Assembly: GCF_003473485.1 (NCBI RefSeq)
Contig: NC_053042.1
Location: 570,501-634,500 of the forward strand
Source: Medicago truncatula
Taxonomy: Eukaryota; Streptophyta; Magnoliopsida; Fabales; Fabaceae
Reading direction: 5' to 3'
DNA: 64,000 nucleotides
Shown here: positions 11,976-23,109 of the stretch, in pieces
How the letters are laid out: every line of letters begins with the position of its first letter
Position numbering within the stretch: the first letter of the stretch is position 1
The notes under the pieces: generated by a model
Seen by the model: only the letters and a program-made list of their open reading frames with translations
Database searches by the model: none
Told to the model about the DNA's origin: nothing
Program-made: the position numbers and the translations under genes

Positions 11976-12349
11976 AAATAATTCAAGATACCTCCTCGGC
12001 GGTTTCAGGCTTTAGGCGAGAGGATCGCTACCTAATCTTTATTTTCATCCAACGGTCCAGCTCGACTGACCTTTGCGTTTCAGATGGCGTGCTAACGTTT
12101 CGTTTATTCTTCAACACGTGTTGATGATCTGCTGAACGCGCACGTTTTTCGAGGAAGTGAAAGGTTAATTTTTTCCTTTTAAAAGAGGCGAAAGTGACCT
12201 TCACCTTTCATTTCAGTCCTTCGTACGCGTCTGTCTGTTTGTCAAAGAACGTTCCTTCTCTGCTTCATCAACCTTTGCCTGTTCGTCCGCATAGATTCAG
12301 GTAATCCGCTTTTTCCTTTCCTCCTTTTTTACTTTGTTTAATCAAAACC
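11976..12349 (+). promoter_or_regulatory. Presumed leader/promoter region of the antisense ORF
   Basis: More GC-rich than the host DNA. No clear TATA box. It ends in a pyrimidine-rich stretch and the start context aaaaccatgg, which is favourable in plants. A 'ttcag|gtaatc' at about 12,300 could be a leader splice donor. Confidence 0.3.
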
Positions 12350-14381
12350 ATGGTAGTTGTTAGGGAGTGCGACGAGAGTGGGAAAGAAGTATTTCCTTCG
12401 AATCCTGTAGAGCGGCAACAACTACGTTTACAGTGTTTAAATCATGCGACTCGAAAAAATGGTTTAATCGATTGGAAAGTGTATGATTCCACTTATTTTA
12501 GTCACATGACTTTCTCCGACATTTCGAGCGAGAGTGACTGTAGCGATTCTGACGATAGTGACTGTGTTTTGCTATATTCAACCTCAGGAGACCCTCTTGG
12601 ACAAGGGAATACAACAACTACTCCTCCGAAAATGGTTTCTGGGAAGGAAAAACAACTTGCATGTCTGGAGGTAGATGCCGAATGTTTTTCGGACGACGTT
12701 CAGCGATTTGATTTTGCATACAATGATCAATCAAAAGTTGATTTTTTTAGGAGCAAAATTATGGTTTCATCGACCATGAGAGAAGAAGATATCGTCCTTT
12801 CGCCATGTCCGCCCGGCGAGAAGGTGTGTACAGTTCGTCCAAAAGGGGTAAAGGAAATCTTTCATATGTATGGCGTGGTCTTGGAGGAGTTCGGGGTAAA
12901 AATACCTTTTACCCTTTTTGAAATGGATGTGTTGCGACTTCTCAATGTTGCTCCTACTCAAATACATCCTAACAGCTGGGCATTTATTCGCGGGTTTGAG
13001 ATCCTGTGTGATGCGTTGGACATGATTCCGACAGCCGGGGTCTTTTTTCACTTTTACGGAACCAAAGGAGTAGATAAAGGTTCTTGGGTTCCTATTAGTG
13101 CTCATCCCGGAAAACAACTCTTCCCTGCTTTTGCCTCAAATTTTAAAAGAGATTGGAAAAAAAGTTTTATGAGAGTCGAGGCGGCTAAGGACTCCTTAGT
13201 GAACGTCGCCAGTGTGGAGGGCGAGATAAGGTTTCCTTTAGGATGGACTACAAAACCCGTAGCTGTTTCTGGCTACGACTATAAAAGAATGTCGCCTTAC
13301 GAACAAGATGTAGTTGGTTTCCTGGATCGAATGCTTCACACCGATCTTCGGAAACTTTTGAACAAAGAAGGGGATTCTGAGGACCTTGAACTGTACCTTT
13401 GTGAGTTGCAAAAAATAGTTTATGCTTTTAAAATTACGTATGCTTTCCTTAATTTTGTAGATTTTTGATATGTTAGCATTTGCTTAATAACGTCTTCTTT
13501 GTTTCGCAGTACCCATGTTGCCTCTATCTGGAAAGGAGAGGAGAAAGTATTTGGAAGCTCTCAAAGAAAAAAACGCTTCTGGAGAGCATATCGCCAGTGA
13601 TCCAGCTGGGGTCATCCTTCGTAAAGGAGCCAAAAGGAAAGAAAATACTTCTAATTCTGAACCTGCTGGGGGCGACTTAGGAATAGAGCCGGAAAAGGTG
13701 AATGAAGTGGAGACAACTGTCGGCGAGGTAACCGACCTGTCAACCTCGCCGGCGAAGAAAAAACTGAAAACAGGAAGGAAAGGAGGCGGAAGAGTGTTAT
13801 CAACTGAAGCGGATGCGGCTTTTGAATCCTCATTTTGGCACAGGGATTTTGATTATCGTCGCTACATGGAGGAGAATGTTCCATTTTCCGCCGTGGATAA
13901 AGATGCCGCTTTCCATGGAAAGTTTGACGAGCTAGTGCAAGATGCTGGGACTAGCGCTCTACGTACTCTGCTATATATTCAATCCATGGAAAGAAAACAC
14001 GAGGCTCTGGAAAAAGAATACCAGGACTCAGTAAAAGATGTGGAAAAATTCAAGCACAAGGCGACTGCCTTTGAGGAAAGAGTTGAAGGACTTCTGAGGG
14101 ATAAGTCTTCTCTGGAGAAGACGATTGCTGATTCGGAGAAGGAGAGATCTGCCTGGGCAGAAGAGAAGAAAGTTCTTGAGACTCAGAATGCCAAGTTACA
14201 GGGCGACTTGGATAAAGCTAAAGACGACGTGGAGAACAGAAGAATGGCTCTCGTTAGCTATTTCGAGGATGGTTTTGAAAGAGCGAAGTCTCAGGTGCTG
14301 CACCTTTATCCAGATTTGGATCTATCGGAACTGAACTCTTTGAAGATCGTGCAAGATGGCGAGCTAGTCGAAGAGCCCTAA
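12350..14381 (+). CDS. Spliced antisense ORF of the Tat retrotransposon ('putative gypsy-type transposon' domain)
   Basis: Exons 12,350-13,400 and 13,510-14,381 join through CTTT|GTGAGT...CGCAG|TAC (109-bp intron) to 640 residues in one frame. Residues about 155-275 (KGVKEIFHMYGVVLEEFGV, then LLNVAPTQIHPNSWAFI and HFYGTKG) match the plant domain known as putative gypsy-type transposon (PF04195). That domain is encoded antisense to gag-pol in Tat-lineage elements such as maize Grande. The N-terminal part has a Ser/Asp-rich segment (SESDCSDSDDSD). The C-terminal exon has a basic stretch, PAKKKLKTGRKGGGR, possibly nuclear-targeting, and about 100 residues of heptad-like coiled coil. Function is unknown. 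The frame is free of stops, in keeping with the young LTRs. Confidence 0.8.
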
Positions 14382-14680
14382 ATGTGCTTCGCCGGAATGG
14401 AGAATTTTATAGTCGCCGAACTTTTATTTAAATTTTGTCGTTTTTTATTTAGGCGCTTCATTTTGTAATAGCCGCCCTTTTTTGGCAAACTCTGATATGA
14501 TAAGTAATTTATGTTTATTATTTTCTGTCAAAAAAGGTCTTTTGTAGAAATTTTTCGTTCTCTATCGAAATTTTGACTTAATCTTCTTAATGAGGATTCA
14601 TTCCTTTGAATTTCTGATGAAACTAAGCTTTCTGCTCATATAGCAGTCATTTAAACTTGTTGCTTTGAATCTTAGTAGCC
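14382..14680. other. Retrotransposon spacer between antisense ORF and tandem array
   Basis: AT-rich, no frame. It probably carries the 3' end of the antisense transcript. Confidence 0.4.
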
Positions 14681-15310
14681 TTTAAGAAGGTCATACCAGT
14701 TTTGAGTCTCATTCGCCTTTAAGAAGGTCGTACTGGCTTTGGAATTGTCTTTGAGTCTCAGTCGTCTTTGAGAAGGTCGTACTGGCTTTGGAATTACCTT
14801 TGAGTCTCAGTCGCCTTTAAGAAGGTCGTACTGGCTTTGAAATTATCTTTGAGTCTCAGTCGCCTTTAAGAAGGTCGTACTGACTTTGGAATTATCTTTG
14901 AGTCTCAGTCGCCTTTAAGAAGGTCGTACTGGCTTTGAATTTATCTTTGAGTCTCAGTCGCCTTTAAGAAGGTCGTACTGGCTTTGAATTTATCTTTGAG
15001 TCTCAGTCGCCTTTAAGAAGGTCGTACTGGCTTTGAAATTATCTTTGAGTCTCAGTGCCTTTAAGAAGGTCGTACTGGCTTTGAATTTATCTTTGAGTCT
15101 CAGTCGCCTTTAAGAAGGTCGTACTGGCTTTGAATTTATCTTTGAGTCTCAGTCGCCTTTAAGAAGGTCGTACTGGCTTTGAATTTATCTTTGAGTCTCA
15201 GTCACCTTTAAGAAGGTCGTACTGGCTTTGAATTTATCTTTGAGTCTCAGTCGCCTTTAAGAAGGTTGCCTTTAAGAAGGTCGTACTGGCTTTGAATTTA
15301 TCTTTGGCGT
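14680..15310. repeat. 49-bp tandem array, about 12-13 copies
   Basis: Units begin 'tttgagtctcagtcgccttt' and continue 'aagaaggtcgtactggcttt' plus a variable nine bases (gaatttatc or gaattatc). Starts at 14,701, 14,750 and 14,799 give a 49-bp period. One unit lacks a c (about 15,055) and one carries a partial internal duplication (15,252-15,284). It lies in the 3' untranslated part of gag-pol, where Tat/Ogre-type elements are known to carry variable tandem repeats. Confidence 0.9.
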
Positions 15311-15419
15311 CTCAGTCGCCATTGAAAAGGCTTTCTGTCGAACGTTTTTCTTCTGTTACACAAAGCTAAATAATGGAAAGAAAACAGTGCACAAGAAGTA
15401 AGAAGAATTTAGGGTGCCT

Positions 15420-15465
15420 CATTAAAAACCCTGCCCTTGCAGGGGAAAAAGAGTGCGCCCCTAAA
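15420..15465 (-). other. Short hairpin in the gag-pol 3' untranslated region
   Basis: ccctgc-cctt-gcaggg is a perfect 6-bp stem with a four-base loop, in the context 'gcctcattaaaaaccctg' and 'gggaaaaagagtgcgcccct'. I recall a similar motif in the 3' regions of other plant Tat/Athila-like elements (memory, unchecked). Role unknown. Confidence 0.45.
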
Positions 15466-15554
15466 CCTGTTTATTATAATATCTGTTCGAAAAGCAGAAA
15501 ATAAGAAAACATAGTAAAATTTTAACTATAGTAATGTCGCAGATTAACAACATT

Positions 15555-18500
15555 CTAGGTTCTAGGAACTGGGTTTCCACTTAATTCTTCCAGTTTATAG
15601 GCTCCATGCTGTAGCTTTTCTTTTACTCTATAGGGACCCTTCCAACTAGGCAGTAACTTTCCAATCCTGGTTGGGGCGACCACTTGTTTCAGAACCAAGT
15701 CGCCTTCCTTCATGCTTCTTGGTATAACTTTGGAGTTGTATCTTCGTGCTGCTCTTTGCTTGGCTGCGAATTCCCTGATGTGTGCTGCTTCCCGCACTTC
15801 ATCAATCATGTCCATAGTACACCGAATTCCCACCTCATTGGACTCCTCAGAGAAATGCTCTCTGCGCCATGTTGGGGTATCTATTTCTACTGGGAGCATT
15901 GCATCAGCACCGTATACCATAGTGAATGGCGTTTCCCCAGTGGTAGAGTGAGGAGTTGTATGATATGACCATAATACCTGTGCTTGACATTTTATTCACG
16001 ATGCTTATTTACTATTTTCTTTTCAAGTTGTTAATCTACTTGGTAATGAAGCATTCAAATGTCAAAAATTATTATATAATTTCTTTACATATATATATGA
16101 CTTACCTCGTGCAATTGTTCTGCCCAAAGACCTTTAGCGTCCTCTAGCTTCTTTTTGATGTCGTTAACTATCATTTTATTAGCGGATTCTGCTTGACCAT
16201 TGGCTTGAGGGTGAATGACGGAGACAAATTTTGTTTCTATCCCCAGCTGCTTGCAAAAATTTACGACTTTAGAACTTGCAAACTGTGTCCCATTATCTGT
16301 CACAATATATTTTGGAAGACCAAAATGGCAGATAATCTTCTTCCAGTAAAACTTCACTACTCGTTCCGCTGTGATTTTTGAGACTGCTTCTGCTTCGACC
16401 CATTTTGTGAAATAGTCCACGTCCACAATGAGGAACTTCAACTGTCCAGGGGCTTGTGGGAAAGGTCCCACGATATCAACCCCCCACTTATGGAAAGGCC
16501 ACGGAGAAAAAACAGACGTGAGCTCGTTAGCAGGAGCGTTCTTTTTATCAGAAAAACGTTGACATTTATCACACTTCTTCACAAATTCACAACAATCATG
16601 AGCCATTCTAGGCCAGTAATACCCAGCCCGTAATAGCTTTGCAGCCAGAGATCGCCCGCCAATATGGCTTCCACAAACTCCCTCATGTACCTCTAAGAGG
16701 ACCAGCTCCGTTTCACCTTCGCCCAAACATCTAAGCAAAGGTGAAGCTCTTCCCCGCTTATAGAGTTTCCCGGCGATCACCACGAATTTGGTCGCCCTTC
16801 TTCTAACTAACTGAGCATATTCATCATTTTTGGCGACGAAAGATCCCGTCAAAAATTTCAACAGCGGAGTCATCCACCCTTCAGGCTCTTGATTTAACTC
16901 GAAAACTGCCTTTTCATCGGTACTAGGAGCAGATATTACCTCTTGGATTACCGTTCGATTATTTCCAGGCTTCTTGGTGCTAGCCAGCTTAGCCAACAAA
17001 TCAGCCCGCGAATTTGATTCCCTTGGGACATAAATGGCTTCAAAGAACTGAAAATCACCAGCTAGCTTCCGTACCCTAGCTAAGTACTTGGACAGTTGCT
17101 GATCTTTGGTTTGGTACTCCCCAGAAATTTGATTAGTCATCAATTGAGAATCACTTCGCGCTCTAAGATTCTTGGCTCCCATCTCTTGGGCTAACAACAT
17201 TCCAGCTATCAGAGCTTCATATTCTGCCTGATTGTTACTAGCCTTAAAATCGAATTTTAAAGATTGCTCAATGAGTAAGTCGCCCGGCCCTTCCAAGATA
17301 ATGCCGGCCCCGCTTCCTTTTATATTGGAGGAACCGTCCACTGATAACAACCACACATGAGGGACGGCCTCTTGGATCGGCGATGTAAACTCCACCACGA
17401 AATCTGCTAGAACTTGAGACTTGATGTTATTTCGAGGGGCGAACTGAATGTCATACTCTGATAACTCGACAGACCAAGATAGCATTCTTCCTGCCAAGTC
17501 CAGTTTACCCAGAATTTGTTTCACGGGGTAATTTGTTCTGATGACGACTTTATGACTTTGAAAATACGGGCGTAATTTCCTGGCAGTTATTATAACAGCC
17601 AATGCTAATTTTTCAATCTTCTGGTAGCGTAATTCTGCCCCTTTGAGGACTCTGCTCACAAAATAAATCGGCTTCTCTCGTTCGTCAGATTCTTCCACCA
17701 GTACTGAGCTTAATGCGTTTTCAGAAACCGAAAGATATAAGAACAAGCCCGCCCCCTTTGTAGGGCGGTGTAGAATGGGCGGTGTAGTCAAAAACTGCTT
17801 GATCTTGCCAAAAGCTTCGTCACACTCTTGATTCCATTCAAACTCCTCCTTCTTTTTTATTGTAGCAAAAAAGGCAAAAGCCTTATCTCCGGCGCAAGAT
17901 AGGAATCTTGATAAAGCCGCCAGCCTACCTGTTAACTGTTGCACTTCTCTGATATTGCATGGGTTTCTCATGTTAATGATTGCCTGGCACTTGTCCGGAT
18001 TAGCTTCGATACCCTTTTTTGTTAAGAGAAAACCCAAAAATTTTCCTGCTTGAACTCCGAACGTACATTTCGTGGGATTGAGGCGCATGCTGAACTTCCT
18101 AATTTGCTGAAAAATTTCCTTCAAATCAACTGAGTGGGATTGTTTCTCAGAAGTTTTTACCACCAAGTCATCAATATAAACCTCGAGGTTTCTTCCAATC
18201 TGATTGCTAAATATTGTATCCATGGATCGTTGAAAAGTTGCTCCGGCGTTTCGTAGACCAAAAGACATAACCCGGTAGTGATAGTTTTTCTGATTAGTCA
18301 TGAAGGCGGTTTTGGGAGCATCTAACGGGTCCATTTTAATCTGATTGTAACCAGAATATGCATCCATGAAACTCAAGGTTTTATAGCCGGACGCGTTATC
18401 TATCAGGTGATCAATGCTTGGGAGAGGATACGGATCTTTTGGACAAGCCATATTAAGGTCCGTATAATCGACACACATTCTCCACTTTCCTGATGCTTTC

Positions 18501-20599
18501 TTTACGAGGACAGTGTTGGCGAGCCAGGTGGGGTATTTTATCTCACAAATGAAGTGTGCTTCCTGCAACTTTTTGACCTCTTCATCCACTGCCTTTCTTT
18601 TTTCTTCTCCCATCTTGCGCTTCCTTTGAACTACTGGTTTGACAGATGTTCTGACCGCCAGATGATGACAGGCCACCCCAATATCTATTCCGGGCATGTC
18701 CGAAGGCGCCCAAGCGAATAAATCAACATTTTCTCTTAAAAGCTGAACCAGGATTTCTTCCTCTAGCCCACTAAGGGATGTCCCAATCTTTGTGATTTGG
18801 TGTGGCAAAGGACCAATAACAACGTCTTTTACTTCTTCGATAGGTTCTATCCTTTCTTGGGGAAAATCCTCACGGGGATCGAGGTCAATAACCTGGACTT
18901 CGAACTCCTTGTGCTTTTTAAGTCGGAGGCTGGCGTGATAACATTCGCGTGCTATCTTTTGGTCGCCATGCACCACTCCTACTCGCCCGCTGTCGAGCGG
19001 GTACTTCATCAACAAATGTTTTGTGGACACGAAGGCGTCCAGAAGGTTGATAGAGGGACGACCAATGATCACATTGTAGGAGCTGGGCGAGTTTATTACC
19101 AAGTACCTTACCTTAATTGATGTTTGTTGGTCTCCCGTGCCAAAAATTGTTTTTAAAGTGACGTATCCCCGTACGTGAACTTTTTCGCCCGTAAAGCCTG
19201 AGAGGGTTCCATTAAACGGCTGGAGCTGTTCCTCACTTAAACCCATTTTGGAGAAAGCATCGAAATATAAAACATCCGCCGAGCTTCCAGTGTCTATCAG
19301 AACTCTTTTAATCTCCCAGTTGAACAACTGAACGGAAATCACTAGCGGGTCATCATCATGGGGAAGTACTCGCCCGAAATCTTCAGATGAGAAAGTAACG
19401 TGCGGGTACTTTTTGGGCGATGAAGGACTGTCTCCTAGAAGCATTACCTGGCGAACGTACTTCTTTCTCAAATTACTGGACTCTCCGCCTCCAGCAAAAC
19501 CTCCAGAAATTGTGTGTAAAGTGTGCTTTGGTTCAGGGTTAGGCTTATCTTCTCGCCTCTCACTGTGATGTTTCTCCTTAGCATACCCACGCAATTTCCC
19601 ATTGAGTAAGAGCTTCTCAATCTCTCTTTTTAGATGAACACAATCATCTGTGTTATGACCTTCTATCAAGTGGTACTTGCACCAAGCGTTCTTGTCCTGA
19701 CCCATGGTTTTCGAGCGATTGAAAGGAGGTGGCGGGATGATTTTGGACTCGAAAACTTCCTTGAGGATTTTCTCAGGGCGAGTGTTTAAAGGGGTAAAGT
19801 GCTCGGGAACGTAGCGCGGCTGGTTTCTTTCATACGGCTTCTTGAACGTTCCTCTGTCTCTATTAGGAGGAACGTAGTGGTTCCTTCGCTCCCCACCGGA
19901 GCTTCCTTTTTCCTTAACATCTCTAGCCCTTTTTTCAGCATTGCTTTCTTCCCCCTTCACATAGCACTCAGCACGGGCTATTATCTCTTCCATTGAGTCA
20001 GCGGGTTTTTGGGCGAGTGATTCATTAAATTGTCCTGCCCGTAAACCATTCTGAAAAGCGCCAACAAAGACTTCTTGGTTGGGGTTGGAGACTTTAATTG
20101 TTGAGTCGTTGAAGCGGGCGAGGTATTCTCTTAATGATTCGTTTGGCCCCTGCCTGACATTGAACAAACTAGTTGATAGAACCTTCCGGTGGCGGGTCCC
20201 GGAAAACTGTTGAGTGAACTTCTTCGTCAAGTCTTGGTAGCCCACGATGGAGAAACGAGGAAGGCTCATGTACCAACGCAAAGCTGCATCGGCAAGAGTT
20301 CCCGCCAAAAGTTTGCACTTAAGGGAGTCAGCAACTCCATAAACGGACATTCGAGTGTTGAAGACGGTTACATGCTCTGAAGGGTCGCTTCTTCCATCGA
20401 AAGTTGGTAGTTGGGGCGGTTTAAAGTTATCGGGAACCGGAGCGTTCCATATTTCGGTTGAAAACGGTTGAGGTTCTGGCTCATCCAAATCGCCATGATG
20501 AGAGTCGGTCTTTTCTTGCTGTTGCACCTGTTGGATAGTTTCGACTGAGGCGAGAAGTGCCTCATTCTGCTCCAACAGTTGGGCGATTTGACTCCTCAT
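15555..20599 (-). CDS. Gag-Pol polyprotein, Tat-lineage Ty3/gypsy, with one intron in integrase
   Basis: The long frame 20,599-16,106 (1,498 codons) joins 15,977-15,555 (141 codons) across a 128-bp GT-AG intron, giving about 1,638 residues. Order: gag domain (about 45-230), a degenerate Cys/His knuckle (307-320), aspartic protease (DTGSS at 436), reverse transcriptase (FMDAYSGYNQ at 744, YIDD at 808-811), and a first RNase H whose usual acidic motif looks replaced (LYLSVSE at 954). Then comes a second, archaeal-type RNase H (D1088, E1126, D1150, D1200) and integrase (H1305, H1312, C1343, C1346; D1375, D1435, E1471, D-D-35-E spacing). A GKLLPSWKGPY-type C-terminal domain lies after the intron. 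The start is the first ATG after an in-frame TAG (20,603-20,605); an upstream ATG at 20,626 opens only seven codons. It makes the particle and the enzymes that copy and insert the element. Confidence 0.9.
15978..16105 (-). other. Putative spliceosomal intron inside integrase
   Basis: On the minus strand the coding sequence reads CACGAG|GTAAGT and resumes CACAG|GTATTATGG. Removing 128 bases keeps frame and rejoins the integrase core with its normal continuation (VLWSYHTTPHSTTGETPF-like). The segment is strongly AT-rich beside its GC-richer flanks, as plant introns are. Left unspliced, the frame runs five codons past the donor site (SHIYM tail, after a shared Val codon) and stops. Confidence 0.75.
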
Positions 20600-20605
20600 T
20601 GTCTA

Positions 20606-20775
20606 TGCTTCTTCAGGTGTTGTCATGACGGTTTTTCTCTAAATCGTACGTGAGGTGCGATTTAGGTTTGAGTAAAGGTTAGGGACCAAATCGCAGAGGA
20701 GACTACGACTTGGTTCGGTCTTTGGATCGGAAATTCGATAAAAAGACTCGTGGTCAAGGTTAGTTTTACCTTTTC
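20606..20775 (-). other. Retrotransposon 5' leader
   Basis: About 170 bases between the PBS and the gag start. It holds a seven-codon upstream ORF (ATG at 20,624-20,626, TAG at 20,603-20,605) in the same frame as gag. Confidence 0.6.
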
Positions 20776-20790
20776 CCACAGACGGCGCCA
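20776..20790 (-). promoter_or_regulatory. Primer binding site
   Basis: On the minus strand TGGCGCCGTCTGTGG begins two bases inside the 5' LTR. The leading TGG pairs with a tRNA 3' CCA end. I cannot name the tRNA. Confidence 0.75.
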
Positions 20791-20792
20791 AC

Positions 20793-21138
20793 TGTACTTG
20801 CAGAAAAAGTACGGTAAAGATTCTAGGGTTAAGAATCGCAGATTAGGGTTCTAATCTAGGGTTTTTAGACTGAATAATGGATCCTTTTAGAATGACCCCA
20901 AGGGGGTTATTTATAGTCTGTTAATGGGCTTTTTCCTGCGTGACTTAAGCTCTAAGAAAGCAGGGTTTTTAGTCTTTTTAGCTCATTTAGGCGGTTTAGG
21001 GCGACTTCTAGAGGTTTCTAGAAGCCGAGGTGGGCGGCGTCCTGAGGAGGACGCGCCTAGACCTCCGAGGTCTCTTCTATAGGGCGCCTAAGCCCTTCTG
21101 GAGGGCTTTTAAGCCCTTAGGAATATTATGACGGTCCA
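20793..21138 (-). repeat. 5' LTR (346 bp)
   Basis: The same as the 3' LTR apart from one substitution and 21 extra bases near the U3 end (within 21,086-21,120). A TATA-like ctataaata lies on the minus strand at 20,907-20,916. Its outer end ggtcca joins tandem-unit sequence at 21,139. Confidence 0.9.
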
Positions 21139-22996
21139 AATTTGAAGCTAAAGGATATGCTCAGGTCTCATAAAGTAACTCAAAATGTTACAAAAAGAAT
21201 CCTATAAGAGGTTTCATTAGAAGTCTCAACAAATCAACTGTCTTTTGTTGACATCAAGAGAAAAAATTACACAAATGAAATCTAGTTGTAGAAAAGAATT
21301 CTACTACACTTGTACAGACTGATGTAATCTTGGGAGAAACATATTAGTCAAATACAATGGTAAGAAACATATGAAATCTTGATCATTGTATTTGTTTGTT
21401 ATTAAATCAATAATTATTGTTGACTTCGCCATGACGGTCCAATTTTTTAAGATCGCCATCTGATCTAGTGTTCAGTCATTCTTAACTTAGTCTGTAATTT
21501 TTATTTTGCATTTGGTAGATCACCATCTGACTCTACTTCATTCCTAGATTTTTATTATCTAATAAGTCATAGAGTTTAATTCAGATGCATTGACTCTAAA
21601 AATAGTTTAATTCAGAGTTTATAATCGTGATTTTTAAAATAACTGTCAAATGCTCAATTTTTATCGAACGTCAATGTAAACTAATTTATATTGACAAAAC
21701 ATTTTTTCTTTTCTCCAAGTATATGCATTATCATTTTACGTAAAAAGTATGCAAATCTTAAAAAGTAAATAATCCATATATTCTTTCATATATAATTTGT
21801 GTTTATTATCCCAATTTTGTTTTGAAACCCTAATTAATCATATTGATTTGAGACTCTAACATGCTTTTTTGTTAAGAGTACTTGCAAGACAGTACAATAC
21901 CCTTGATAGTTTTTTTTTGTTGGAAAAATAACGTGTGTTTGGTTTATGTAGTATAAATATAGATTTTTAATGATTTTACTTTGTGAAATTGATATCAATT
22001 AAAAGTATGTGAAATGTAAAATGATTATTGAATACATATTTGTAATAGTGACCACAATAATAAATTTGTGAATAAAACTCACGTTAGAGTTTTTTTTAGG
22101 AAAACTCACTTGGGTTTGAAAATCACAAATTTTAACATCAATTTAGAATAAATTTATAACCAATGCTACAAAATATTCAATCATGTTAAAATCAATTCTA
22201 GACCTCTCAAAAAAAATTTTGTCTCCTCCAAGACTAGGATCAAACCTACACATAATCTTATATAGTAGTTGATTCATATTTTCTAACTAATATTCCCCAC
22301 GTTTTGACAAACTTAACAGCTCCAACTAATTAAATAGATTTATAACAAACTAATTGCTGAAGTTAAAAGTTGAATTAAAAAAACTTAACAAGAATCAACA
22401 ACAAATTGCGAGAAATACATAAGAGATTCCGTACAGAAGCCAATATCAACCAAACAGAGCAAAAATATGTTTCAATAATTTTATTATACTTATAGGATGA
22501 ACTAACATAAAGAGTCCTTTTTAATCCTTAGATAGAAGATAATATGAAATGTTTCAGCGAAGTTTTTATGTTGAATAAATACAATCATCATTTGAACATA
22601 CATGTCTGTGTATATTCAATATTTATCTAAACAAAACTTGATACACTATTAGACCATACAAACTAACACCTTATGAAGGTATTCACTTCAAAATTAACAC
22701 TCATAAGGCTGTTTTCACAATTTGAAAATCTTCCAATTTTTCTTTCTTACTATTACTTTTTCCTTTTTTCCATTTTTTGCTAAAATCACAACAAACCCTA
22801 CAATTTTGGAACAACTCCACAGTCCTATAAGTATTAGAGAAGGGTACAGTTTGTTGTTTCACATAACATAACCACAAGTTTAAAATATTCTAACGAGGAT
22901 CTTAACCAAATTTATGAGTATAAATATGAACAAAAAACCATAACAGAGAGCAAGCTTTGTAGAAAAAAATAGGAGAACAAGAATCAAATAGGAAAA

Positions 22997-23098
22997 ATGT
23001 TAAGAGAGGTTTTTGGGCCTATTTTTGTTGTTCTCCTTTTTTTCATAACCCTTTCAAAGCCAAACCATTTTTTTCACAACCATTTTCTTCATCCTTAA
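22997..23098 (+). CDS. Small ORF after the promoter-like module (33 aa, signal-peptide-like)
   Basis: About 65 nt downstream of the TATA-like box of copy B an ATG opens a 33-residue frame starting MLREVFGPIFVVLLFFITLSK, which has the charge and hydrophobicity of a secretion signal. The equivalent positions of copies A and C do not keep the frame. It may be the first exon of a lost small secreted-protein gene or a chance frame. Confidence 0.25.
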   Translation: MLREVFGPIFVVLLFFITLSKPNHFFHNHFLHP

Positions 23099-23109
23099 TT
23101 TTATTTACT

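Larger units (their letters stand above)
11491..21138 (-). mobile_element. Tat-type Ty3/gypsy LTR retrotransposon, coding-intact and young
   Basis: The element reads on the minus strand: 5' LTR (20,793-21,138), PBS, gag-pol (20,599-15,555), a 49-bp tandem array, a spliced ORF on the opposite strand (12,350-14,381), PPT and 3' LTR (11,508-11,832). An extra RNase H domain after the usual one, an antisense ORF with the 'putative gypsy-type transposon' domain, and 3' tandem repeats together mark the plant Tat lineage. The LTRs differ by one substitution plus a 21-bp indel over about 325 bp, so insertion was recent. All protease, RT, second RNase H and integrase catalytic residues are present. No 5-bp target duplication is found, and a 17-nt PBS-like sequence lies outside the 3' LTR (11,491-11,507). 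Confidence 0.9.

Noticed and set aside
12767..13117. Minus-strand 116-codon frame
   Set aside because: It is the shadow of the antisense ORF, which has domain support and a better start.
14680..15310. CRISPR-like array
   Set aside because: The repeats are directly adjacent with no unique spacers, and the context is a plant retrotransposon.
15684..16381. Plus-strand frames of 60-107 codons
   Set aside because: They are complements of integrase coding sequence and its intron, with no independent support.
18797..20380. Plus-strand frames opposite gag-pol
   Set aside because: Shadows of the long polyprotein frame.
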